The notes under the pieces are model-generated. The model saw only the letters and a program-made list of their open reading frames with translations, was not told the origin of the DNA and made no database searches. The translations under genes and the position numbers were made by a program. From Spirochaetia bacterium (GTDB lineage Bacteria > Spirochaetota > Spirochaetia > Treponematales > Treponemataceae): a DNA stretch of 40,644 bases. Location: positions 1 to 40,644 of the forward strand of contig CAAGGF010000030.1 of the NCBI GenBank assembly GCA_900769325.1. Reading direction: 5' to 3'. Below are positions 33,809-40,644 of this stretch, piece by piece. How positions within the stretch are numbered: the first letter of the stretch is position 1; every line of letters starts with the position of its first letter.

Positions 33809-34681
33809 TCAGCCTCGTGGAGCAGTTTCAGGATTTACAGGTTTTCCGTTCTTGAAGACCATAAATTTAATTGAAGACTCTTTTCCTCGACCTGTTTTCC
33901 CGATTTCAGAACCTGAAAGAATGTAATCTCCCTTTTTTACGCTCACAGAATCAAGCCCTGAATAAGAATAAATCAAGCCTCCCGTTTTAGACTGAACAAA
34001 TACAAGTTCGCCAAAACCGCGGTAAACTCCGGTGTACATTACAGTTCCTTCCCGAACCGCTTTTACGCTTTCATTGTCTTTTCCGGTTAAAAGAACGCCG
34101 CTTACCTTTCCGCTGATGTTTTTTACCTTTGGATTTTCAAGCGGCCAGAGAATATTTTTTGAAGGTGATGGATTTTCTTTTTTGGAATCGTTTTTTATAT
34201 TATTTTTAGACGATTCAGTTTTTTGAGAAACGATTTTCTCTTCTTCTTTTGGAGTTTTTCCTGGAATTAAAATTACCTGTCCAATTTTTAATGTTGAAGA
34301 ACTGTCAAATCCGTTGAAATTCATCAAATCAGCCACAGAAATTCCGTATTTTCTTGAAAGACCGTACAATGTATCGCCTTTCTGAACCGTATATTTTTGT
34401 GAAGAAACTTTGTCTGTTTTATTCACAGGTTTTTCTTCTGACTTTTGCGTCAAGGCAGCGGCATTTGCAATATTTGCAGAAGGAATCGTAAGTTTTTCGC
34501 CTGCCTTTATCACATCGGTTTCTGAAAGATTATTTGCAATCCTCAATTCATTTACAGTTATCTGATATTTTCGGCTTAGGGAATAAAGAGTGTCCCCTTT
34601 CTGAACTTCGTAAATTGAATCAGCGTATAAAGAAAAAGATAAGAATAAAAAAAAGAATAATCCAAAAAATTTATTTTTCAT
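33809..34681 (-). CDS. Secreted double-LysM, LytM-like (NlpD/EnvC-type) protein
   Basis: 290 residues. Signal peptide KNKFFGLFFFLFLSFSLYA (cut near 20). LysM 1 at ~22-68 (YEVQKGDTLYSLSRKYQI), LysM 2 at ~95-140 (YTVQKGDTLYGLSRKYGI), Lys/Ser-rich linker, and an M23/LytM-like domain at ~175-288. The peptidase ligands are missing: SIKFMVFKNG replaces HLHFEIR and LIYSYSGL replaces the YAHL segment, so it should bind but not cut peptidoglycan. This is the architecture of divisome amidase activators. No clear Shine-Dalgarno; GATAAT ends six bases before the ATG, so a leaderless message is possible but no -35 fits. Confidence 0.87.
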   Translation of the reverse strand: MKNKFFGLFFFLFLSFSLYADSIYEVQKGDTLYSLSRKYQITVNELRIANNLSETDVIKAGEKLTIPSANIANAAALTQKSEEKPVNKTDKVSSQKYTVQKGDTLYGLSRKYGISVADLMNFNGFDSSSTLKIGQVILIPGKTPKEEEKIVSQKTESSKNNIKNDSKKENPSPSKNILWPLENPKVKNISGKVSGVLLTGKDNESVKAVREGTVMYTGVYRGFGELVFVQSKTGGLIYSYSGLDSVSVKKGDYILSGSEIGKTGRGKESSIKFMVFKNGKPVNPETAPRG

Positions 34682-34736
34682 ATTTCAATTATCGGAAAGT
34701 TCAGTCATTTTTTTTAGAAGAAAGAATCAAAATACG

Positions 34737-35957
34737 CTATTCGATTAATTTTCTGAACAGAAGACCTGCGTCAATACCGTTAATTAAAGATGAACAAGGA
34801 TAAGTTGAAAGCATTCCGTTTATGCCTGACTCAAGGTGACTTGATGTAATTCCGTGTTTTATAGAACGGTCTGCTTCGATTAAGGCGGAAAGATGATCTG
34901 CAATTCTTACAGTCCGCCCGTCAACGGGATTAAAAGAATCTTTGTTATAAAATGAATTTAATTCTTCCCATGAAACGATTTTTACCCCTGAAGAAGAATC
35001 TTTAATTCTGTTTGAAAATTCGTCGCTCGTATAAAAAATAATTTCACCGGCATAAAAATCTTCCATAAGCGGAACGAGTTCTTTGTTTACGATTTCGTCT
35101 TCTATTTTTTTTACGATATTTGGAAGCTCGTCGGTTGCCTGCTTTACAGGAGAAATAATATCGCGCGTGACAGCTTCAGGTAAATCATGAAAAAGTGCAG
35201 AAAAAAAATTGTTGATTATTCGTTTTTCACACATTTTTACAGGATTTTCACGGCACAAAAGAAGAGTTATTACTGCAACAAAAAAACAATGCCCGAGAAC
35301 ACTTGTTTTTGGAACCCGAGGAGTCTGATTCCATCTGATTTGAAAGCGAAGTTGTTCTACTTTCATAAGAAAATCGAAAGAATGCTGGTGTGTAAAAAGC
35401 ATCTGAAGTCCCTGCAAATCAAGAAACGGCTGTAAAGAAGCCTGAAGTTCAGTGTTAATCTGTTCAAGGCGGAAACTTTCATTTACGACAGTAAGCATCT
35501 GAAGTTCGCGGATCGTAGCAAATTTATTTGCTGCACTGAAAATTCGGGAAGCAAGACGGGATTTTTCAGGAATTTTATTTGGAAAAGATTTTTGCATCAT
35601 GTACTCACAGAATTTTGAATAAAGTTCTTCATCCAAAATAGTTTTATACTGATTTAAAACCCATTCATTAAGCCGTGCATATTCTTCAGGATATTTTTCT
35701 TCAAGCATCTGAAGTACAGGAGCTTTTATATCGCAAAGGGCAATTTTTTTTAACAAATCAAATAAAGAAGCATAAATTATCCATAGCCAGTCAACAAATT
35801 TTGAATTATGCTCTTCGTATTTTCCGATTATATAAGCAAGGACAGTTTTTTCAGCCGCCTTATCCATTTCTACGATGTCAAAAGGACGAACTAAATCAGT
35901 CCAGCGCTGAATTGAAAATCCTTCAAAGATCTTTAAAATTATTTCTTTACTTATCAT
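34737..35957 (-). CDS. HD-domain phosphohydrolase, YfbR-like, with long N-terminal extension
   Basis: 406 residues. The central/C-terminal region carries SVLGHCFFVAVIT (first His) and FHDLPEAVTRDIISPVK, which closely resembles the HD-E-D pattern of YfbR-type 5'-deoxynucleotidases. YfbR proteins are ~200 residues; here an extra ~200-residue helical N-terminus precedes the HD core. Substrate unknown, a nucleotide being the best guess. The ATG at 35957 is chosen over an upstream codon because it comes one base after the previous stop with AGGTTCAAG upstream. Tightly coupled to the helical gene before it. Confidence 0.83.
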   Translation of the reverse strand: MISKEIILKIFEGFSIQRWTDLVRPFDIVEMDKAAEKTVLAYIIGKYEEHNSKFVDWLWIIYASLFDLLKKIALCDIKAPVLQMLEEKYPEEYARLNEWVLNQYKTILDEELYSKFCEYMMQKSFPNKIPEKSRLASRIFSAANKFATIRELQMLTVVNESFRLEQINTELQASLQPFLDLQGLQMLFTHQHSFDFLMKVEQLRFQIRWNQTPRVPKTSVLGHCFFVAVITLLLCRENPVKMCEKRIINNFFSALFHDLPEAVTRDIISPVKQATDELPNIVKKIEDEIVNKELVPLMEDFYAGEIIFYTSDEFSNRIKDSSSGVKIVSWEELNSFYNKDSFNPVDGRTVRIADHLSALIEADRSIKHGITSSHLESGINGMLSTYPCSSLINGIDAGLLFRKLIE

Positions 35958-35958
35958 T

Positions 35959-36762
35959 TTAATGACTTGAACCTGCCTTTGTATCTGCATCCATTTTATC
36001 ACGCCAGACAAGAGCCTTCCTTTTTACTTCTTCTGCATAAGTTTTATCTCCGATTGCCATTGCAATTTTGTGGCGTGCAAGAAGAAATTTTATTGCATTC
36101 CTCATATCGTCAAGGCGGCGCGTAGAAAGTTCGTATTTGTCACGATAGCCGGAAGCGGAACTTTCAAGAAGCTGATTTACCATTCTTACATATTGAACGG
36201 CAGTTTCATATAAAGGAGAATTTGGATCGAAATAATCTTTTGCATGAGTGCGCATATCAAGAAGATTTTTTGCAACAACAGCAAAACGGCCTTTTAATTC
36301 AACAAACGACCACTTCCATTTACTGTTTTCACCGAACGCTTCTTCAAGAAGATTTATTGCAAGACCTAATTTTCTTGAAATGTAATAGCGTTTTTCAAGA
36401 GAAATATGAGAAAGCGCCTCATATCGTTCTGCAAGTTCAGAATATGAAACATCGATAAAATCTGAAACTAAATCTTCAAGATAAATTATCGCCCGGTATA
36501 AAACTTTTCTTGCTTCATTTAAAGCATCGTTGTTTTTTACTTCAAGAATTTTTAAAGAAAGCTCATTTTGTGCCATATAAAGAGAAGAAACATAAATCAT
36601 ATCTTCACAAAGCATAATTTTTTCACCGGGAATGTCATCGCATCCTGAACGGATTGCATTCAGAACAGTTTTTTCTTTTCCAAGGATTTCCTGAATTCTT
36701 GTTTTATAAGGCTTGATTGCCTCCTGAAGTTCAATTCGGTTTGTTTCGTTGATTTTTGCCAT
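35959..36762 (-). CDS. Uncharacterised alpha-helical protein, conserved-operon type
   Basis: 267 residues, predicted almost entirely helical, cytosolic, no TM or signal peptide (AKINETNRIELQEAIKPYKTRI at the start; RYYISRKLGLAINLLEEAFG mid-protein). No family recognised. GGGGGA lies a few bases before the ATG at 36762. Its stop is one base from the HD-protein start, so the two are translated together and may form a complex; that is inference. Confidence 0.85.
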   Translation of the reverse strand: MAKINETNRIELQEAIKPYKTRIQEILGKEKTVLNAIRSGCDDIPGEKIMLCEDMIYVSSLYMAQNELSLKILEVKNNDALNEARKVLYRAIIYLEDLVSDFIDVSYSELAERYEALSHISLEKRYYISRKLGLAINLLEEAFGENSKWKWSFVELKGRFAVVAKNLLDMRTHAKDYFDPNSPLYETAVQYVRMVNQLLESSASGYRDKYELSTRRLDDMRNAIKFLLARHKIAMAIGDKTYAEEVKRKALVWRDKMDADTKAGSSH

Positions 36763-36812
36763 AAATCCCCCGTAAAATTTTTTAAGCTTTCTTAAAAAAA
36801 AATTAAAATTTC

Positions 36813-38516
36813 CTAACAGAATTTTTCAAGCATCGAGCGGGCATGTTCAAGAGATGATTCATCCTTTGCATCCCCTGAAAGCATTCTTGCAATTTCTTTT
36901 ACGCGCTCTTCACCTGAAACTTCATGAAGATTCGATTCAGTTTTACCCGAAACGATTCCTTTTTCAATCTTAATTTGATTATCGGCATAAACTGCAATAC
37001 TTGCCAAGTGCGTAATACAAAAAATCTGCTTATTTTTAGAAAGATTTTTTATATGAAGTCCAACCGAAACTGCAACTTCGCCGCCAATTCCAGTATCGAT
37101 TTCATCAAAAATTAAAGTTTCAACAGAATCATTCTGTGCAAAAATCGTTTTTAAAGCAAGCATTACCCTTGAAAGTTCACCGCCGCTTGCAATTTTTGCA
37201 AGTGGAAGAAAATCCGAGCCAGCATTAGAGCGAATAAGAAATTCGATATTATCCATTCCATACTGACCGCATTTCTGTTCGATATTTGTTCCAGGTTTAT
37301 CGTTTATGCTCACACAGAAGCCTGCACCTTTCATTCCAAGTGAAGAAAGAAGATTTTCAACTTCTTTTGAAAGTTTTTGAGAATATTCTTTTCGCTTTAC
37401 AGAGATTTTCTTTGCTTCAATATAGACTTTTTTTTCTAATTCCGAAACTTCAGCCTGAAGTTTTTCTTTATTTTGGAACGAATTTTCAAGTTCCTCAAGC
37501 GATTTTTCTGCATCTTCTGAATATTTTATAACTTCATCGATTGAAGAAGAAACAGAAGAAGCATATTTTTTCTTTAAATTATACAAAACTGAAAGCCGTT
37601 CCTGAACTTCTGAAAGCCTTGTCGGGTCAAAAACGAGATGATTTTGATATGAAGAAAATTCTTCTGACAAATCTGAAACTTCATAAAAAACCGCTTCAAG
37701 CCGGCTAAAAAGTTTTTCAAGAGATTTGTCGAATTCAAGTGCATGCTGACATTCCCGGGAAGATTTTTTAAGAAGAGAAACGACAGATTCTTCTGTTCCT
37801 GAAAGGTGTGAATTTATTGAATCAATGTCTGAATAAAGTTTTTCAAATGATGAAAGCCTTGCCTCTTCACTTTCAAGTTCTTCGTCTTCACCTTTTTTTA
37901 ACTTTGCGTTTTTTATTTCATCAAGTGAAAATTTAAGCATTTCGATTTTTTCTTTTCGTCTTGAATCAGAATCGTTGATTGAATCTAAAAGACGTTTTTT
38001 TTCTACAAGAGTTGAAAAAAGATGTGAAAAATCTGAAACTTCCTGGGTGATTCCCGCCCTTGCATCAAGAAATTTTCTGTGTTCGCTGACTTTCATAAGC
38101 GACTGATGCTCGTGCTGACCGTGAATGTCGATTAAAAACGCTGAAAAAGTCTGAATATCGCTTCTTGTAACCGGCGTTCCCCCTGCATACGAAGAAGACT
38201 TTCCGTTTTCGCGTATAATCCGCCGAAGCAAAAGCCTGTTATCGTCAGTTTCTATTGCGTGTTCTGAAAGCCATGAAAATGCTTCTGGAGAAATTTTTTC
38301 TGGATTCAAATAAAAAACTGCAGAAACAGATGCTTCGGTTGCACCTTTTCTTATTACAGAAACATCCGCTTTTCCGCCTAACAGAAATGAAAGTGCTCCA
38401 ATTAAAATAGATTTTCCAGCCCCTGTTTCACCTGAAAGAACGGTAAAACCTGAATTAAATTCGATGTTTACGGAATCTATAATTGCAAAATTTTTTATGG
38501 ATAATTCTTCAAGCAT
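36813..38516 (-). CDS. recN: RecN, SMC-like DNA repair ATPase
   Basis: 567 residues. Walker A GETGAGKS at 29-36; a long coiled-coil hairpin between about 165 and 365; the ABC signature SGGELSRVMLALK; and Walker B TLIFDEIDTGIGGE. Acts early in double-strand-break repair. The ATG at 38516 overlaps the last codons of nadK by eight bases. Followed after 50 bp by the helical gene; the gap holds an AT-only inverted repeat. Confidence 0.97.
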   Translation of the reverse strand: MLEELSIKNFAIIDSVNIEFNSGFTVLSGETGAGKSILIGALSFLLGGKADVSVIRKGATEASVSAVFYLNPEKISPEAFSWLSEHAIETDDNRLLLRRIIRENGKSSSYAGGTPVTRSDIQTFSAFLIDIHGQHEHQSLMKVSEHRKFLDARAGITQEVSDFSHLFSTLVEKKRLLDSINDSDSRRKEKIEMLKFSLDEIKNAKLKKGEDEELESEEARLSSFEKLYSDIDSINSHLSGTEESVVSLLKKSSRECQHALEFDKSLEKLFSRLEAVFYEVSDLSEEFSSYQNHLVFDPTRLSEVQERLSVLYNLKKKYASSVSSSIDEVIKYSEDAEKSLEELENSFQNKEKLQAEVSELEKKVYIEAKKISVKRKEYSQKLSKEVENLLSSLGMKGAGFCVSINDKPGTNIEQKCGQYGMDNIEFLIRSNAGSDFLPLAKIASGGELSRVMLALKTIFAQNDSVETLIFDEIDTGIGGEVAVSVGLHIKNLSKNKQIFCITHLASIAVYADNQIKIEKGIVSGKTESNLHEVSGEERVKEIARMLSGDAKDESSLEHARSMLEKFC

Positions 38517-39351
38517 GAGGACCTCCAGCCCAGTTTAGTTTTGACTTTAGTGCGCCATAAAATTTATTTGAAGTACAGCCGGCAAGAATCACTTTTTCAG
38601 ATGTCCGCCTGATTTTTATAAAATCGTTTTCAAAAAGTTCAAACGGTTTTTGCCCGTCGACAGTGATTACAGCATTATCCCGTGACGGAAGAATTTTTAC
38701 TGCGATTTCGCCTTTTGGACTTAAAACTAGCGGCCGGGAACTGAGCGAAAAAGAATTTATTGGAGTTAACACAAGTGCATCAAGTTCAGGATCTATGATA
38801 GGTCCTCCTGCACTTACAGAATACGCAGTTGAACCTGTAGGCGTGCTTATTATAATTCCGTCTGCTTTAAAACTTCCAAGAGAAACGCAGTTGTACATAA
38901 CTTCCATTGAAATTGTTCTTGCTGCGGTTTTTGCACAGATTACGACATCATTAAGACCGATTGAAAAAAAATTTCTGTCGCCGCTTGAGTTTACAAGAGA
39001 AGCCTGAACCATACTCCTTGTTTCACACGACAGTTTTCCGTCTAAAAAATCTTTTAAATCTTTTTGCCATTCATTTTTTTGAACGCTTGCAATAAAACCA
39101 AATTCTCCAAAATTTACAGGAAAAACCGGAAGTCCAAGTCTTGCACACCCTCTTGCCGCAAACAAAACAGTTCCGTCGCCGCCTAAAGTGATGACAAAAT
39201 CAAAACCTTTAAACGGATTTTCATCGCTGAATCCGTCAAAATTAAAGAATTCTGAAACGACACCGTTCTGGGCTAAAAATTCTGCAATTTTTTTTCCGGC
39301 ATTTTGAGACTCGCTTTTTTTTGTATTTACAACGATAAGACATTTCTTCAT
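38509..39351 (-). CDS. nadK: NadK, NAD kinase
   Basis: 280 residues. Phosphorylates NAD to NADP. GGDGT at 57-61 in VITLGGDGTVLFAARG, NFGEFGFIAS, and the second motif SPTGSTAYSVSAGGPI are all present. The ATG at 39351 lies one base after the stop of the PLP-enzyme gene; its 3' end overlaps recN. Confidence 0.97.
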   Translation of the reverse strand: MKKCLIVVNTKKSESQNAGKKIAEFLAQNGVVSEFFNFDGFSDENPFKGFDFVITLGGDGTVLFAARGCARLGLPVFPVNFGEFGFIASVQKNEWQKDLKDFLDGKLSCETRSMVQASLVNSSGDRNFFSIGLNDVVICAKTAARTISMEVMYNCVSLGSFKADGIIISTPTGSTAYSVSAGGPIIDPELDALVLTPINSFSLSSRPLVLSPKGEIAVKILPSRDNAVITVDGQKPFELFENDFIKIRRTSEKVILAGCTSNKFYGALKSKLNWAGGPHA

Positions 39352-39352
39352 T

Positions 39353-40486
39353 TTATGGTAAAGTTCCTAAAATTTTGGCAATTTTTGCAACCTGCGAATG
39401 GGAAAGACGCGGATAAAGCGGAAAATCTGCACACCGTAAATAAAGCGATTTTGCCTTAATGCACGATGAAGAAAGTTCTTCCTGTTTTAAGGCGATTACA
39501 GAATCTTCAAAAGTCTGCGAAATCTGAATTTCTTTTTTTTGTGCATACATTTTGACATCTTTATACGGACTTGAAAGAATCAGCGGAAAATTAGAAACAG
39601 TTGAACTCAAGTCTTTTTGAATTCTTTCTTTTTCATTTTCTGAATCAGAAGAATCCATTGAAACATTTTCAAGATTTGAATCTGATTTTTTACTGCGGAT
39701 AAAAACCTTGTGCTTTCCAGAAAGGCTTGCACGGTAATAAATATTGTAAATTTCTTTCCGAATCATTTCGTTTTTTGGAAATTCTTTTAACTGAATCCAT
39801 GCAAGTGCACAGTTTATGTCAGGAAGAAGTTCAACTTTTGAAATTTCGTCTGTATATTTTTTTAACAAAGACCATTCTTTTCTTTTTGGAGCCATTAAAA
39901 CCGAACCGCCACCTGAGGTTAAAACATCTTTTTCTTCTAAAGAAAGAATTGTGTAAAGCCCGAAAAGCCCCGCCTTTCTTTTTTCAATTCCGTCAGGGGC
40001 ATCGGGATTTTCAAAAGAATAAACGGCCCCTGCAGACTGACTTATATCTTCAATTACGGGAATATTTAAAGCCATTATATTTAAAAAATCAGGAAGAATT
40101 CCGTTTGTTTCATGCAGAAGAAGAAGTTTTCCGCCGTTTTCTATGCCTTTAGATATGATTTCTGGAGTTACAAGACCTGTTGATTCATTTACATCAAGAA
40201 CAAGCACATCGTATCCCAAATCTACAAGCGAAGTATAATGCCAGGAAGGTGCAAGTGAAGAAATCATTACTTTATCTGTTTTATTAAAATCCAAAGCCCT
40301 TAAAGCGTATTTTAAAGCCGTGTGCGGACTTCTTAAAGCGACTGCACCGTCACAGTTAAAAAATTCTTTTACTGCGGACAAAAAACGAAGATTTAACTCT
40401 CCAGGACCGATTTTTTCATCGACCATACATGTTAAAACTGCGTCCATTTCTTTTCTTCTGATTGTTGTACTGTAAGTCTGTATCAT
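39353..40486 (-). CDS. DegT/DnrJ/EryC1-like PLP-dependent aminotransferase fold protein
   Basis: 377 residues of the DegT family. The PLP-ring Asp147 and Gln150 in VIEDISQSAGAVY and the Schiff-base Lys186 in SLEEKDVLTSGGG are retained, but the usual TTGEGG motif reads LTSGGG. Family members aminate or modify NDP-keto sugars for surface polysaccharides. No sugar-pathway gene is adjacent; instead nadK and recN follow, which is unusual and leaves the substrate open. A charged insertion around residues 265-300 (Ser/Asp/Glu/Lys-rich) is atypical. The ATG at 40486 has no good Shine-Dalgarno and a promoter places the start of transcription on it. Confidence 0.82.
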   Translation of the reverse strand: MIQTYSTTIRRKEMDAVLTCMVDEKIGPGELNLRFLSAVKEFFNCDGAVALRSPHTALKYALRALDFNKTDKVMISSLAPSWHYTSLVDLGYDVLVLDVNESTGLVTPEIISKGIENGGKLLLLHETNGILPDFLNIMALNIPVIEDISQSAGAVYSFENPDAPDGIEKRKAGLFGLYTILSLEEKDVLTSGGGSVLMAPKRKEWSLLKKYTDEISKVELLPDINCALAWIQLKEFPKNEMIRKEIYNIYYRASLSGKHKVFIRSKKSDSNLENVSMDSSDSENEKERIQKDLSSTVSNFPLILSSPYKDVKMYAQKKEIQISQTFEDSVIALKQEELSSSCIKAKSLYLRCADFPLYPRLSHSQVAKIAKILGTLP

Positions 40487-40492
40487 ATTTCA

Positions 40493-40521
40493 ATTTTACC
40501 TTTAAAATGTTCGTTTTGCAA
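40493..40521 (-). promoter_or_regulatory. Promoter giving a leaderless transcript for the DegT-nadK-recN unit
   Basis: Minus strand: -35 TTGCAA (40516-40521), 17-bp spacer, -10 TAAAAT (40493-40498), then six bases to the ATG. With the usual 6-7 base distance, transcription would begin on the A of the start codon. Confidence 0.68.
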
Positions 40522-40531
40522 CATACCGCAT

Positions 40532-40587
40532 TGAATCACGTTAAATCTAACCGAAAAAAAAGTGGTGAATCAAGTAAAAATCTAACC
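40532..40587. repeat. Pair of imperfect direct repeats, operator-like
   Basis: TGAATCACGTTAAATCTAAC plus C (40532-40552) recurs as TGAATCAAGTAAAAATCTAA plus CC (40566-40587). The two are spaced 34 bp start to start, about three helical turns. They lie between the DegT promoter and a possible plus-strand gene at 40617, where a regulator could control either side. Confidence 0.55.
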
Positions 40588-40616
40588 CAAAATAGAAGCC
40601 TGATGAGGGCTGAAAA

Positions 40617-40644
40617 ATGGGATTGGATATGAAAACAAAAAAGA
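40617..40644 (+). CDS. Possible start of a plus-strand gene, truncated by the window end
   Basis: ATG at 40617 opens a frame reading MGLDMKTKK to the end; GAGGG lies seven bases upstream. A second ATG at 40629 would give a signal-peptide-like MKTKK. Too short to identify. Confidence 0.35.

Noticed and set aside
36778..36799. Inverted repeat TTTTTTAAG/CTTAAAAAA upstream of recN's stop
   Set aside because: AT-only stem in an A/T-rich gap, likely chance; too weak for an intrinsic terminator and lies between genes that seem co-transcribed.
1..40644. Mobile element, CRISPR array, prophage, tRNA or rRNA
   Set aside because: No transposase or integrase motifs, no regularly spaced repeats, no cloverleaf or rRNA-like sequence seen on reading both strands.

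Overview
The window looks like a low-G+C spirochete of the Treponema type, probably a host-associated or metagenome-assembled member. The evidence is gene content and order: a V-type (not F-type) ATPase operon that includes the spirochete DUF2764 gene, a flhA-flhF-flhG-fliA flagellar control operon, a folP-cdaA-cdaR-acpS-DUF2225-truA run facing priA, and a Treponema-style envelope gene set. The first 22 bases are not genomic. They are the end of an Illumina TruSeq adapter fused into the V-ATPase A-subunit gene, so the left edge is a contig end.

Layout. 23-2266: start of a V-ATPase operon (minus; atpE, DUF2764, atpA cut by the adapter) with a clear sigma70-type promoter. 2321-11465: flagellar operon (minus): flhA, flhF, flhG, an uncharacterised two-TM protein, sigma factor fliA with its own promoter, a FapA/DUF342 protein, a small unknown protein and a SwrB-like TM/coiled-coil protein. 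11466-11694: divergent spacer with a striking palindrome and direct repeat. 11695-15670: thiI (plus), then a diacylglycerol glycosyltransferase-like gene and a predicted outer-membrane barrel (minus). 15736-18468: a degenerate family-4 UDG and priA (plus). 18494-25139: truA, DUF2225, acpS, cdaR, cdaA, folP and dxs (minus). 25277-26718: a 29-residue COX24/AURKAIP1-type ribosome-associated protein, miaA and rpoZ (minus). 26925-33798: plus-strand run of a membrane-anchored propeller protein, a degenerate LytM protein, two phosphohexomutases, a compact formate/nitrite-type channel and a DEDDh exonuclease. 33809-40486: minus-strand run of a DegT-like PLP protein, nadK, recN, an alpha-helical unknown, a YfbR-like HD protein and a LysM/LytM protein. 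The last ~150 bp hold a repeated operator-like element and perhaps the start of a plus-strand gene.

Functional threads are ion-driven motility (V-ATPase, flagellar export, number control and late sigma factor), c-di-AMP synthesis and its partner, folate, isoprenoid and lipid cofactor synthesis, tRNA modification (thiI, truA, miaA), DNA repair and restart (priA, recN, DnaQ-like), and envelope maintenance (two catalytically dead LytM proteins, a barrel, a glycosyltransferase).

I saw no tRNA or rRNA genes, insertion sequences, prophage or CRISPR arrays; almost everything is chromosomal core. The most interesting items are: (i) a recurrent class of gene starts with a -10 box 6-12 nt before the start codon and no Shine-Dalgarno, suggesting leaderless or near-leaderless transcripts; (ii) the 29-aa COX24-like gene; (iii) a UDG family-4 protein that keeps its four Fe-S cysteines but has lost its active-site motifs; (iv) four uncharacterised proteins woven into the flagellar operon; and (v) the palindromic repeats at 11603-11640 and direct repeats at 40532-40587. 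All homology statements rest on motifs read by eye, with no database search.
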